In this document: one piece after another, positions 10,905-22,900 of the stretch
Numbering within the stretch: position 1 is the first letter of the stretch
Layout: every line of letters begins with the position of its first letter
From: Alligator mississippiensis
Lineage: Eukaryota > Chordata > Crocodylia > Alligatoridae
Length of the DNA: 64,000 nt
Direction of reading: 5' to 3'
Assembly: GCF_030867095.1 (NCBI RefSeq)
Contig: NC_081827.1
Location: 27,590,001-27,654,000 of the forward strand
Translations under genes and position numbers: made by a program
The notes under the pieces: generated by a model
What the model was told of the DNA's origin: nothing
Database searches by the model: none
The model's input: only the letters and a program-made list of their open reading frames with translations

Positions 10905-13900
10905 GTGAGTGATTATGCACAATTGAATCCCAGAGAATTATGCACACTTGTATCAATGAAAATCTATTTTTATATATATTTTTATTTGAATCAGAGGTGT
11001 TTGCATGAGAGAGAGCAAATACATATATATTACTCAGTAGAATAGTGACAGAATGAAAGAGAGTAGTATGTGAAAATACCTAGTTTTCTCTTGCCAGTAA
11101 TAAAATGTTTGTATTGGAACTCATCACTAGCCTCTTGATTTAATGCTTTGTCACAAAGACTATTTCTTAAACTGAAAGGAGAATTTAATTCAGGTAATAG
11201 CTGGAAAAGATATAGTATTAAATATCTGAAATGTGGTAACTGTACCAGGTACTGCTGGGAAACATGCTTGTTCACAAAAAATATAAGATGGACTATAAAA
11301 GTTACATTTTCGAAGAATTGTACAAGGATCTATACTACTCATGCAGCTCTGATATGGCAGAGATTTAGATAAATAAAACGATACATTTTACTTTCTCCTG
11401 AAACAGGTTGTTTTTTTTGTTTTTGGTTTTTTTTTGAACACCATTTACCTTGATACTGCTGCTCTTTACTTTTGATTAAATTCTCACCAATTTAACAGTA
11501 TAGATGTTGGCATAGACTCTATCCAGGTTCAGGTGAATAACTTCCATCTTGTACCTTCAGTGTGAAACATGGTACAATGATTTGTGATAGAACTTGCAGT
11601 CGGAGATATTAAAACTAGCTTTCTAGACAGAAAAACCTATTTTCTCTACATGTCTCTGAGAATCCTGTGGCAGAGTAAAAATTCTTTACTGGAGTCTAAG
11701 TTTCACCAGTTTTGCTGGCTTATGTCTTAGACACTTCTTTTTTCAATTGTAGCAGCAGCTATACTGAATTCTGTCAGATCCAAGTGGTTACTGTACAACT
11801 ATCTACAGTGTCCTTTACTTTGGAGAAATTGTAGAGATTTGATTCTAACTAACTGCAAACAGTTACAATGTAGATATATTGAACACTGAACATATTAATG
11901 GCTTAGGCTCAGAGAGGGTGCTGATGTCACGCTTTCTCAGGGCAAAAACTGTAGGTAACTAATTTTGATGGAAAAAACCCTTTATATTGAACACACATAA
12001 AGTACTATATTTTATTGCACAAAACACACCTCAGAACAAGATACACACCTTGCTTTTGAAAGGCAGAATGAAGGGGAAAAAATTTCCTTGTAGTAGATGA
12101 GTAGCAGCAGCTGTGGAGCTGAGCCTGCGCGTTATATTGCTCCTTGTGGGTCATGTGCAGTTACCTTTACTTTTGCCCAGCAAAAGCATAAGGGACAGAA
12201 ACTGCCATTATTGTACTTCTTTTCTTATAATGCACACTTCAGTTTCCAGCAGCTGTTTTTTGAAAGAAAGATGCATGTTGTATGTGAAAAAATACAGTAT
12301 ATTTTTGTAATATTATATTAAACTTTACATTAACTCAATTATATACTACCTCCATTGTGAATATTGCAACTGTACCTTGCACTATACCCAATTAAGACTT
12401 TAAGAAATGCTTCAATTTTCAAAGCTATTACATTTTAAATTGATTTACTGGTAGAAGTATAACATTGAGAAATCATTTCTTTATGTGGATTTTATGCATT
12501 TATACATATTGGTTAAAATAAAACTTGAGTTCATCTTTATTTTTAATATTTACTCAAATACAAGATGAGTCCTTTCCCCCAGTCAGCATGGAGAAAAAAG
12601 CTCCTTATCTTATATATGCATACAGGGACCCTCACTACATACATTGTCTGTCTTTGAACCACTACCAAAAGCAGTATGTGCTCAGCAATGCAAACTAAAT
12701 AAGAAGTTTAAATACAGCCACACTGAGCGTGACTATAAAATGCAGTGCCCATATGGTGAAAGCATGCTGATGGGAACCTACCACAAGGATCGGTCAGTGT
12801 ACCCCATCTGAATAATATGTATGGTAGTGTCCATTGAGTGCAGTCCTCCTCAATACTGACTCTTTCAAGTCAATGTAGTGAGCCATTACATTGCAAATAT
12901 TTTGACTTTCTCTTCACCCCCATAGCTGAGCTGCATCTTTCATTCTCATTTCCAGTGATTCCTGTCTCTTCACCAGCCTTAAATGTCTGTCAGACATCAC
13001 CAAATAGGAACCCAAACAATTTGCCCAGATTACGTCTGTTGGCCCCTCTCTCAGCCTGTCACATATGATTATATTGGACACACAGACACACATCAGGTGA
13101 AGCCAGACCAGGTTGCCCTGTGCGTCATCTGAATATAAATTTTTGGAGGATCCCAGGACTCAAGACAAGAACACCAGGTTCCAGTCATGGCTGGAGGATA
13201 ATTAGCACATGGATCCTCTGTGAGGGATATCTGGATTATACACACATATTGAGCAGTGCTGAGCCATGGGCCCCCCCTTGCTTGAAATCAGAGAATCATA
13301 GAAAATTAGGGTTGGAGGGGACCTCAGGACATCATTTAGTCCAACCCATGCTCAAAGCAGGACCATCCCCAACTAGATCATTTCAGCCAAGGCTTTGTCT
13401 AGCCTGGTCTTAAAAACCTCCAAGGACGGAGATTGCACCAACTCTCTGGGTAACCTGTTCCAGTGCTTTATTACCCTTCTAGTAAGAAAATTGTTCCTAA
13501 TATCTGTCCTAAACTTCCCTTGCTGCAACTTGAGACCATCACTCCTTGTTCTGTCATCTGCCACCACTGAGAACAGTCTAGCTCCATCCCCTTTCAAGCC
13601 CCCCTTCAGGTAGTTGAAAGCTGCTGTTAAATCCCCTCTGTCTTCTCTTCTCTAGACTAAATAAGCCCAGTTCCCTCAGCCTCTCCTTAGAAGTCATGTG
13701 CCCCAGCCCCCTCACCATTTTTGTTGTCGTCTGCTGGACTCTGCAGTTTGTCCACATCCTTTCTGTAGCAGGGGGCCCAAAACTGAACACAGTACTGCAG
13801 ATGTGGCCTCATGATTGCTGAATAGAGGGGAATAATCACTTCCCTTGACCTGCTGGCAACAGGTCACCAACGCAGTCCAGTATGCCGTAAGCCTCCTTGG

Positions 13901-16900
13901 CAACAAGGGCACACTGCTGGCTCATATTCAACTTATTGTCCATTGTAACCCCCATGTCCTTTTCCGCAGAGCTGCTGCCCAACCAGTCAGCCCCCAGCCT
14001 ATATTGGTGCATGGGACGGTTCCATCCTAAGTGCAGGACTTCATACTTGTCCTTATTGAACCTCATGAGATTTCTTTTGGCCAAATCCTCCAATTTGTGT
14101 AAGTCACTCTGAATCCTAGCTTTACCCTCCAGCATATCTACTACTCCCCTCAGCTTGGTATCATCTGCAAACTTGCTGTGGGTGCTCTCTATGCCATCTT
14201 CCAGGTCATTGATGAAGATACTGAACAAAACTGGACCCAGAACCAACCCCTGGGGCACTCCACTTGATACCAGCTGCCAACTAGGCATTGAGCCATTGAC
14301 TACTACCCTCTTAGCCCAGTGCTCCAGCCGGTTTTCTATCCAGCTTACAGTCCATTCATCCAGTCCATACTTCCTTAGCTTGCCTGCGAGAATGCTGTGG
14401 GAGACCGTATCAAAAGCCTTGCTATAATCAAGGTACACTACATCCACTGGTCTCTCCACATCCACAGAGCCAGTCATCTCATCATAGAAGGCAATCAGGT
14501 TTCATAGATTTCATAGACATTAGGGCTGGAAGGGACTTCAAAGATCATCAAGTCCAGCCCCCTGCCTCAGGGGCAGGAAGTCAGCTAGGGTCAAAGGACC
14601 CCAGCAAGATAAGCATCCAAATGTTTCTTGAATAAGTCCAGAGTAGGTGCCTGCACCACCTCTGGAGGGAGTCTATTCCAGGTCTTGGGGGCTTGGACAG
14701 TAAAGAAAGTTTTTGGTTGGCCAGGCATGACTTGCCTTTGGTGAATCCATGCTGACTTTTCCTGATCCCCATTTTCTCCTCCAAGTGCTTAGAAAATGTA
14801 TTCCTTGGGGATCTGCTCCGTGATTTTTCCAGGGACTGAGGTGAGGCTGACTGGTCTATAGTTTCCTGGAGCCTCCTTTTTCCTTTTCTTAAAAATGAGC
14901 ACTATGTTTTCCCTTTTCCAATCATCTGGGACCTCTCCCGGTTGCCATGATTTTTCAAAGATGATGGCCAGTTGTTCTACAGTCACATCAGCCAGCTCAC
15001 TCAGCACCTTTGGGTGCATCCTGTCTGGCCCCATGGACTTGTACACGTCCAGCTTTTCTAAATAGTCCCTAACCTGTTCTTTCACTACTGTTGGCTGCTT
15101 ATTTCCTCCCCAAACTGTGCCGTCTGGTGCAGTAATCTGGGAGCTGACCTTGTCTGTGAAGGCTGAGGTGAAAAAGGGCATTGAGTATTTCAGCCTTTTC
15201 TGCATCCTCTATCACTAAATGCTGTGGACTCTTCTGGGTCCCAGCCCAGTGAATTATATGGTGAATCATGAGCCTTTTGGCTTTTAACTAATATAATCCA
15301 TAGTTTGTATTATAAGTAGATGCCAAAATGCTACTTAAAAGTGTATTTATGGAGTACCTGTGGTAAAATTTGCAGCAGCTTCAAAAAAGTTAAAATGTAT
15401 CAATTCTGGATGAACTAAGTCTAGGGGTACTGTATGCAAATTACTACAGCTGTGCTTATTTTAAGATCAGTTATTTCAAATTTGCTTCTCTCTTCCATGT
15501 GGTTAGGGAGAGCAGGGTCTGACAGTAAGGAAAGGGAGAAAGAGTTGCAGGGGGCAGAGGACATAGAAGTTACCTGACTCCCCAGATTTATTTTCCTTGC
15601 TGCAGCAGTGGGAGGGGGGATAAGTTCAAGACGAATCTCCAATAATTAGATTCTATACCTGGAAAATTATATCAAATATATAAAGTTTCCACATATAGAA
15701 TCTAATTATTGGGGGGGGGTGTCATTTTATAATCTGGGTCATTTTATATTCAAGAAAACACAGAAATTTTCATTTCAATTAGAGCTGTAAATACAATTCT
15801 GAACATCAGTTTTTCAGGAAGAACTACCACTCCACCACTAAGAATTGATAATCATTTTGCTTAAAAATATTGACTATTTTAGGGTGTACACAAATGAGTG
15901 ATGTCTCTGCAAGGTGTTCTCTACCAGTAAAACAAACAAAACCATATTTCCAGAACATTATCTTTGGTGGACTACATAGAGAATAAATTAAAACAAGGTA
16001 GTACTGAGTTACTGAATGGCAAGAAGCATACTTACTGTATTTGTGTATTTTGTTAACAGAGGGACATACGATATTTATGTAAAATGTGATGGTGTTGGGA
16101 GATGTGTTGGTACCTATGATAACCGTGGAAGCTTTGGTGAGTTGGCTTTAATGTACAATACACCCAGAGCAGCTACAATAATAGCTACCTCTCCTGGTGC
16201 TGTATGGGGTCTGGTAAGTGACATCTTTGTTTTTACTATTTTTTTATTTAAATGGTTTTATATTTACATAAAATGCCTTAAAACTTGTATGGCAGACAAG
16301 TATAGCAGCATTGATTGAAAAAACAGAGTATAATGTATTGTTTTAAAACGTACTGAGAAAGTCTGGAAAAATACTGTCTGCTCAGGCACTGAATATAACA
16401 GCTAAGCAAACCTAAGCATCAGAAGGGTAATTGTAATTTTCTGTAAGAATACCAAGAAAAGTAATACTGGAACCTTCCTAAGTATCTTCTAAGAGTTAGC
16501 TATCATTTTTCCAATTGCAGTTTTTCTGGCAATTATTTTACCATGTATTTCTAGATATCACTAAACATGAATGCCTTTGGCTACAGTAAAAAAACTCCAG
16601 TGTGAAGTGATTTTTCAGGTTTATTATATCCAGAATCCACACAAAAGTAGTAAATTTACCAAAATTTTCCCTAAGTGGCAGACCTTACATTCGTATTCTG
16701 TACTTTACAAACACCTTTTTCTATCTGAGTTTATATACAGATCTAGAGCCCACGTTCCTTGCTGATCAGTGAGGTGCTAGACTGCTGAGCTTCTGTTAGA
16801 GCAGCTTGAGCATGGCTGGCATGGATTATAATCCTTATCTAGGCCCAAATCTAACTCCCCATAGGCAGGTAAGTGGCAATTTAGCCTCAAGAATGGTATT

Positions 16901-19900
16901 TTGGGCCATTTACATGGATTTTAGATCCTACTTCCCTTTTGCATTACTCAACTTGCCATTATGAGTGTGCTCAAAAGAATCATAGAGAAGCGGGGCTGGA
17001 ACGGACCTCCAGAGGTCATTTAGTCCCTACCTGAGGCAGGATCATCCCTATCCAAACCATCCTATACAATCCATAATTTAAACTCTACATAAAACTACCA
17101 TCTACCCTGACACAACACAGATATAACACCCTAACGTGCCACAGATAAAGCAGGGGAATCACGGCAGCCAATGTCCTGCTTCTATAAAAGGTTGTCAGTG
17201 TATGCTCATGGGATTCCAGGTAAAGAGCCACATATCTGGCTACAGAGGAAGGCAAAACCCTCCACAGTCTGTACCATTCTAGCCATTGGGTAAAATTCCT
17301 TCCTGACCCCAAATATGGCAATCGATCTGACCCTGAGTGGAGGGGCAAGGCCCTCTAGCCAGGAACCTCTGGCTTTGGTCCCAGGAGGAGCACTGGTACA
17401 TCCCAGTCAAAAAGTCCCCAGTCTTGGTGGTAGCGAACACCAAGTGCTGTTGAGAGGTGTAAAAATGTGCTCTTACTCTCTGTTGTGATCCTAATCTTCG
17501 CAGAAAGGTATATAACTCCATCTGTATCCCACATGACCAGTGGCTACGGAAAAAACTCTCCCAGCATTTAACTGAGCAGGCTTGTGGTTAGGGTACTTGC
17601 CCAGGCTGTGAAGATTCAGATCTAGGCCCCTTCATACAAAGGATGTTTCAACTTCCCAACAGAATGGCTGACCTGCTGGGTCTTGGGCTAGGCAGAGCTA
17701 AGAGCATTCCTCCCCCAGGCTGTTGAATCTTCTGCACCTGGCTCAGAAAACATAAACAGCATTGGAGGTAAGTGTCAGGAAGCAGAAGCCATGGCCCCAA
17801 ACTTTCAAGAGCAGGGCCCAATTCACTGAGCCACAGAGGCTACAGGCCAGACTCCCTCTAGCCTGCTGTTCTTTCAGTTCCCACATATCTCCCCCCCACT
17901 CTTGGCTGCACAATGAACCAGCTTCAAGAGAAGGGGTGAGGGATGCTTTTAGCCCTGCCTAACCCATTGACAGCTGTTTAGGACACTTTGCTGGGAAGCT
18001 GGAGATGCAGGTTCAAACCCCATCTAGGTCAGGGAGGTACTTCTTGAGCAAATGCTGTTACCAGTAGGACAAAAGTCTGATGCCCTCCTTCTCCATTTTT
18101 CTGTGACTTACATAGAGTTACATACCTTCCCAGCCTGAATAAAATCTAAAATCTGTTAAAGTAGCCCCAAATATTGTTTATATGGCTAACTGTAGCCACA
18201 TAAGTACTACTTAACTAGGGTGACCATGTGGAGCAATGTGAAATCCGGGACACTGCCCCCTCCCCACTGCCCCCCAGTGCTCAAGTCAGCAGCGCTGCTG
18301 CAGGCAGAGGTGAGGGCAGGGCAGTGTGGTGCAGCTCTGGTATTATCACTCAAGCTGCTAAGGAAGTTAATGTCTTGTTAATGATCTATTGTTCCTCACT
18401 GCACAGGTGTTAACAATCATCTCCCCTTTTTAATGGCCATTCCACTAATCAAGGTAACTTATTTTAGGGCAATTTTGCCTTCTACTAGGGATTCCTATTA
18501 CACAGTTTGTGCTGCTCTGCTTCCCCACCCCGCACCCAGGATGCTCATTGTAATTTTCTTCAGCCGGCCGGAACCAGCCTTTGAAATCCAGGACTGTCCT
18601 GAAAAATGGTGGCAGGGGCACTTTAACTAAAGCTCATCAAACAAGCTTTAGTTAAAGCGCCTCCACTGCCATTTTTCAGCCTGGGGACGCTGATACACAT
18701 GACACTGGAGTCTACTGCAGTGCAGTAATTACCACACTCAATCAGACTTGATTAATTGAGCCTGCTCTGATGTGATGTAATTACAGCATGTTGGAGCAAA
18801 CTCGCTACACATATATAGGCGCCCTGAGGATGCAGACAGAAGTGACAATTTTTGCCCAGTCTGGCCACAGAAAGCAATTTATAGCTGTGACCAAACACAA
18901 GTGCACAGCTACAAACAGCTTCAAAAATGGACAGTTGGGTGAAAATCTGACTGCTCATTGCATGAATTATCAGATAAAGATGTTTCAAAATGTAGCTTCT
19001 TCTGTAACTTGTCTGCTGAGCTTCCAGCCTGTCCCTGTTTTCAGAATGGGAGAGGAGGAAAGGGTGCAGGGAGAGTTCAGTCTGGGGTTTTTCAGTCCCC
19101 CCTAAAGGGTGGGGTGGGTATATTGGAGCACCCCCCCCTGGGGTGAATGAGCTCCAATTCACCCACCCCACCCTTCAGCACTGGCTGGGGAGCCCCAAGC
19201 CTGAGTTCCTTTGCCTGCCTTTCCTCTTCCCGTTCTGAAACCAGCAAGCACTGGCAGAGAGCCCTAGTTGTTGCTATGGAAATCTGGCTGCAGGCTCCCA
19301 CCCCATAGCTAGATTCCCCTTCTTCCTGGAACCAGCAGTGAACTTCTGTTTGTTCTGGGGTAACCTTGTAACTCAGAATGCTTTGCAGAAATCGTTTTGA
19401 GTTACCTGGGAGCTGCATTTCTGCCTGTACCCTACAGCTCGACCAGCAGCAGGTGTGCCGGGAAGAGGGGGCAGAGGGTGATTATAAGTATGTTTGATGT
19501 TTGAAAGCCTGCCCAAAGACCCTTCCAAGGGAAGGTAAATTCTTAAAAAGGGAGTGCAAACAAAAACAAAATTGGGAAGTCACCTGACTTCAAAGATTTC
19601 TTATCCAAAAATCAGTATCTGAAATTGTATGATTTCAAATGTTTCAAATGACCCTTTCTAAAAGGAAACTGTTCTTCCCATGCATCTTATTGTTTCTGAG
19701 GCACGTAAAATTGCCTTCTAATGATTGATCAGATTAAATATGTATTTATCACCTGTCTCTCATAAGCATTTTCCACCCAGAAAACACTTTCCCTTAATAC
19801 AAGGGCTTTTTTTCCTCTTCGTGTTTACAGGACAGGTTAACGTTCCGGAGAATCATTGTAAAAAACAATGCTAAAAAGAGAAGAATGTATGAAAATTTTA

Positions 19901-22900
19901 TTGAGTCATTGCCATTCCTTAAATCTTTAGAAGTAAGTTTTCTTTTGCATTATTTTAGCAAATGTGTCTGAGCTACATTATGACCTTCTACTTTTTATGG
20001 CTGGGGAGGTTAACTTAGAATAAACTTCCTCTAAACTTTTCACACCTATGTTTTGGAGCAGAATCTTCTTTTTTGGATATTTGTAAAACTGACAAAAACA
20101 TTGCCCATTTTGGATTCTGTGTAAAGCTTAGTCACACGTTGACTGTAGGGGCAGACCCTGAGCTAGTAGACAGCAGGGCATTCCAGAAACAGGGGATCTA
20201 CCAATGCATATCAACTTGGAGAATGGCTGTACTTGAAAGTATCAGAAGTTTTGGAGCATGAAGACTTTTAATCCAAAAATAGAAGTTCGGTTACCTCACC
20301 TGTAAACCAGAAATGTATTATCAGTTATCAGAGGCCTCTTTATCTGTGTTTTGGTAATAATCATAACAAATAGATAAAGACATAAAATACTGTGTATATA
20401 GTCACAGGAACAGGTATTAGACTAGCTACATATTATATTTGTAATATTAGCAGAATATTTCTAATATTGCCTTTTTTATAAAGGTATCAGAACGCTTAAA
20501 AGTGGTGGATGTTATAGGCACCAAAATATACAATGATGAAGAACAAATCATCGCTCAGGTATAGTAGTTCCCTGTTTGATTTAGTTTTTTGGTCTGTACA
20601 ACTAAAATTAACTTAAATGCATGGACTTATTATAAATTGTATGTTAAGTTAGTCTAAGTGGCACAAAGGCTATAAACTTGTTGGAAGACTATATAATGTT
20701 AAATTATAACAACGATTTAAATTTCAATTAATATTTTACTGCAAAATGATTTTGGTGCAAATATTTGGCAAGCTATTTTCAGTTCATTTTCTAGTGGCTT
20801 TTCTGTTATTTTGATACTTTTATACTGTGTGTATCTACCATGAGCAGTGTGTGTCTCAGATTTGGTAATGTAATTAATCCTGTCTCTGATAGGTACATTG
20901 TTAGATTGTAGGGTTGTGCAAAGCTTTGGTCGGTGATTTGATTTGGAGAAAATTCAGCCCGATTCGGCAGCCAAATCTCCGAATCCAAATCGAATCAGGA
21001 GCCCCATTAATCTCTCTGAATCAAACCGGAAACCTCCAATTTGGAGAGGTTCAATGATTCGGCCATAGACACAGCTTTATATGGTTTTTCTACGTACCTT
21101 GAGGTACCAGGTACGGCTCATGAATGTTGAGATGGGAGCGCAGGGGGTCCCCCATGCACTCATCAGCGGACCCAGAAGTGGACCAGAAATACTTCCGGTC
21201 CACTTTCAGGTATGCCACGGAGCATGCGGAGGACCCCACCCCCACCCCCTGGCTTGGCGACTGGTGCCTCCTGGGTCTGGGGGGGGCACATAGGGTCCCC
21301 TCCATGGCTGATCACCGAGCCGGGAGGATGGGGGGGGGTGGCCCACACACTTGGCAGTAGACCCAGAAGTGGACTAGAAGTACTTCTGGGTCTGCCCTGA
21401 GCGTGCGGGGGCCCCCCCCCCCACTCCCATGGGATGCTCTATCTGCCCCACCATTTCAGCATTCACAAGCTGCGTCTGGTACCTCAAGGTACATAGAAAA
21501 AACATAGAAAGCTGTGCCTATGGCCGAATAGCTGATTCTTCGAATCGGAATCGAATTTTCAGATTTGATCAAATCAAATCGGGACAGTGATCCAAATCAG
21601 CAAACTGAATCACTGTCCCCCAAGTCGGGCTGAATCCAAATTGAATACTGCCCGCTTTGCACACCCCTATTAGATTGTACAATGCTGTAAGTGATGTATG
21701 CTAGTTATAGGATGCCTCACCAATGTCTGATAGGCACATTCTTGCTGTTTTTAGCAGTTACTTTTTCATCTGCTCTACTTTAAGAAACATCGTTTGTCAG
21801 TCGGAATAGAACGAAGTAAACTAGTCTTTCTTTGGTATATTTAGAGAATGTAAATGCTGTAGAAGCAGAAGAGACTGTTAATTACACTAACAGGCACAGA
21901 GATTTACTTGTCATTCAGTACCTGTTTATATATGCACGTCCTTAGAACTGTGTGAAAATAATTGCATCTATTTAGGCCTCAGGCAATGCAGACTCAGACT
22001 TTTCTTCAATTTCTGCTGGACACCTACTTTTACCCCTTCTGTGCGTGGTGATATTCTTGATAATATTCCATTATATTCTTTTCAAGAACAAAATAGCATG
22101 GGAAATGGGATAGATCTTTGTAGTTAACTACTTGTAGGCACCGACTCAACTGTTCTCCTATCATCCACTGGGTCAGTTAACAGCAGCTTGTTTGTTTAAA
22201 GAACTGAAGCCATTATCTTTATGCAGATCCCATAGCTGTGTTTTCCTGTGCCTGAGATGGAGCTTTACTTGTGGTTTGTTCATGGTGTAGCAGGACTGGG
22301 ATCTACATGAAGCATCTCAGGGCCTTTCCTTTAAAGAAAGCTTGTTATTCATTTTTGTATGGACAGTTTAACCATGTTGTGCCCTAATTACAGGCTTCTC
22401 AGGAGAAGGTGTTGATATATTTTGCATTGGGTACCAAAAAGTATCATGAGCTACTGACTGCAAACATGTTTTGTATTTCTTACTATTACTACAAAACGAA
22501 AAAACAATACCAATGTTTTCATTATCTGCTTTTCTATTTAACAGGGAGACATGGCTGATTGTTTTTTCATTGTAGAATCAGGAGAAGTGAGAATTACAAT
22601 GAAAAGGAAGGTAAGAGATGCTTAAAGTGGCTTGAATTAAATTTTTAGAAATACTGAAGTTATTAGTACATTCTAAATGTCAAACAGCAGTTGTCTGTAG
22701 TTACCAACTCCAGTTTTTTTACTTCTTTGTAAAACTCAATATTCAGCAACTTTCCCTTTTTTCCTATTTTTCTCTAATCTGACCTTTCAGAGCAAACAGG
22801 ATGCAGAAGAGAATGGGGCAGTTGAAATAGCCCGGTGCTCTAGAGGACAGTATTTTGGAGAACTTGCTCTTGTAACTAACAAACCTCGAGCAGCTTCAGC

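Larger units (their letters stand above)
10905..16059 (+). other. PRKAR2B: PRKAR2B intron with nested repeats
   Basis: Positions 10905-12548 hold only AT-rich sequence, with no feature recognised. After that comes an unclassified repeat (12549-12900 and 15240-15755) split by a minus-strand CR1 (13291-15240), which itself carries a short CR1 insertion (14501-14713). The acceptor is TTTGTTAACAG. Confidence 0.7.
16214..19830 (+). other. PRKAR2B: PRKAR2B intron with CR1 tail and hairpin repeats
   Basis: It contains a minus-strand CR1 3' UTR (16976-17515), a repeat region from about 18216 beginning CTAGGGTGACCATGTGGAGC, a hairpin (18599-18679) and foldback copy C (18815-19440). I see nothing in 16214-16975 and 17521-18215. 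The acceptor is CGTGTTTACAG. Confidence 0.6.
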
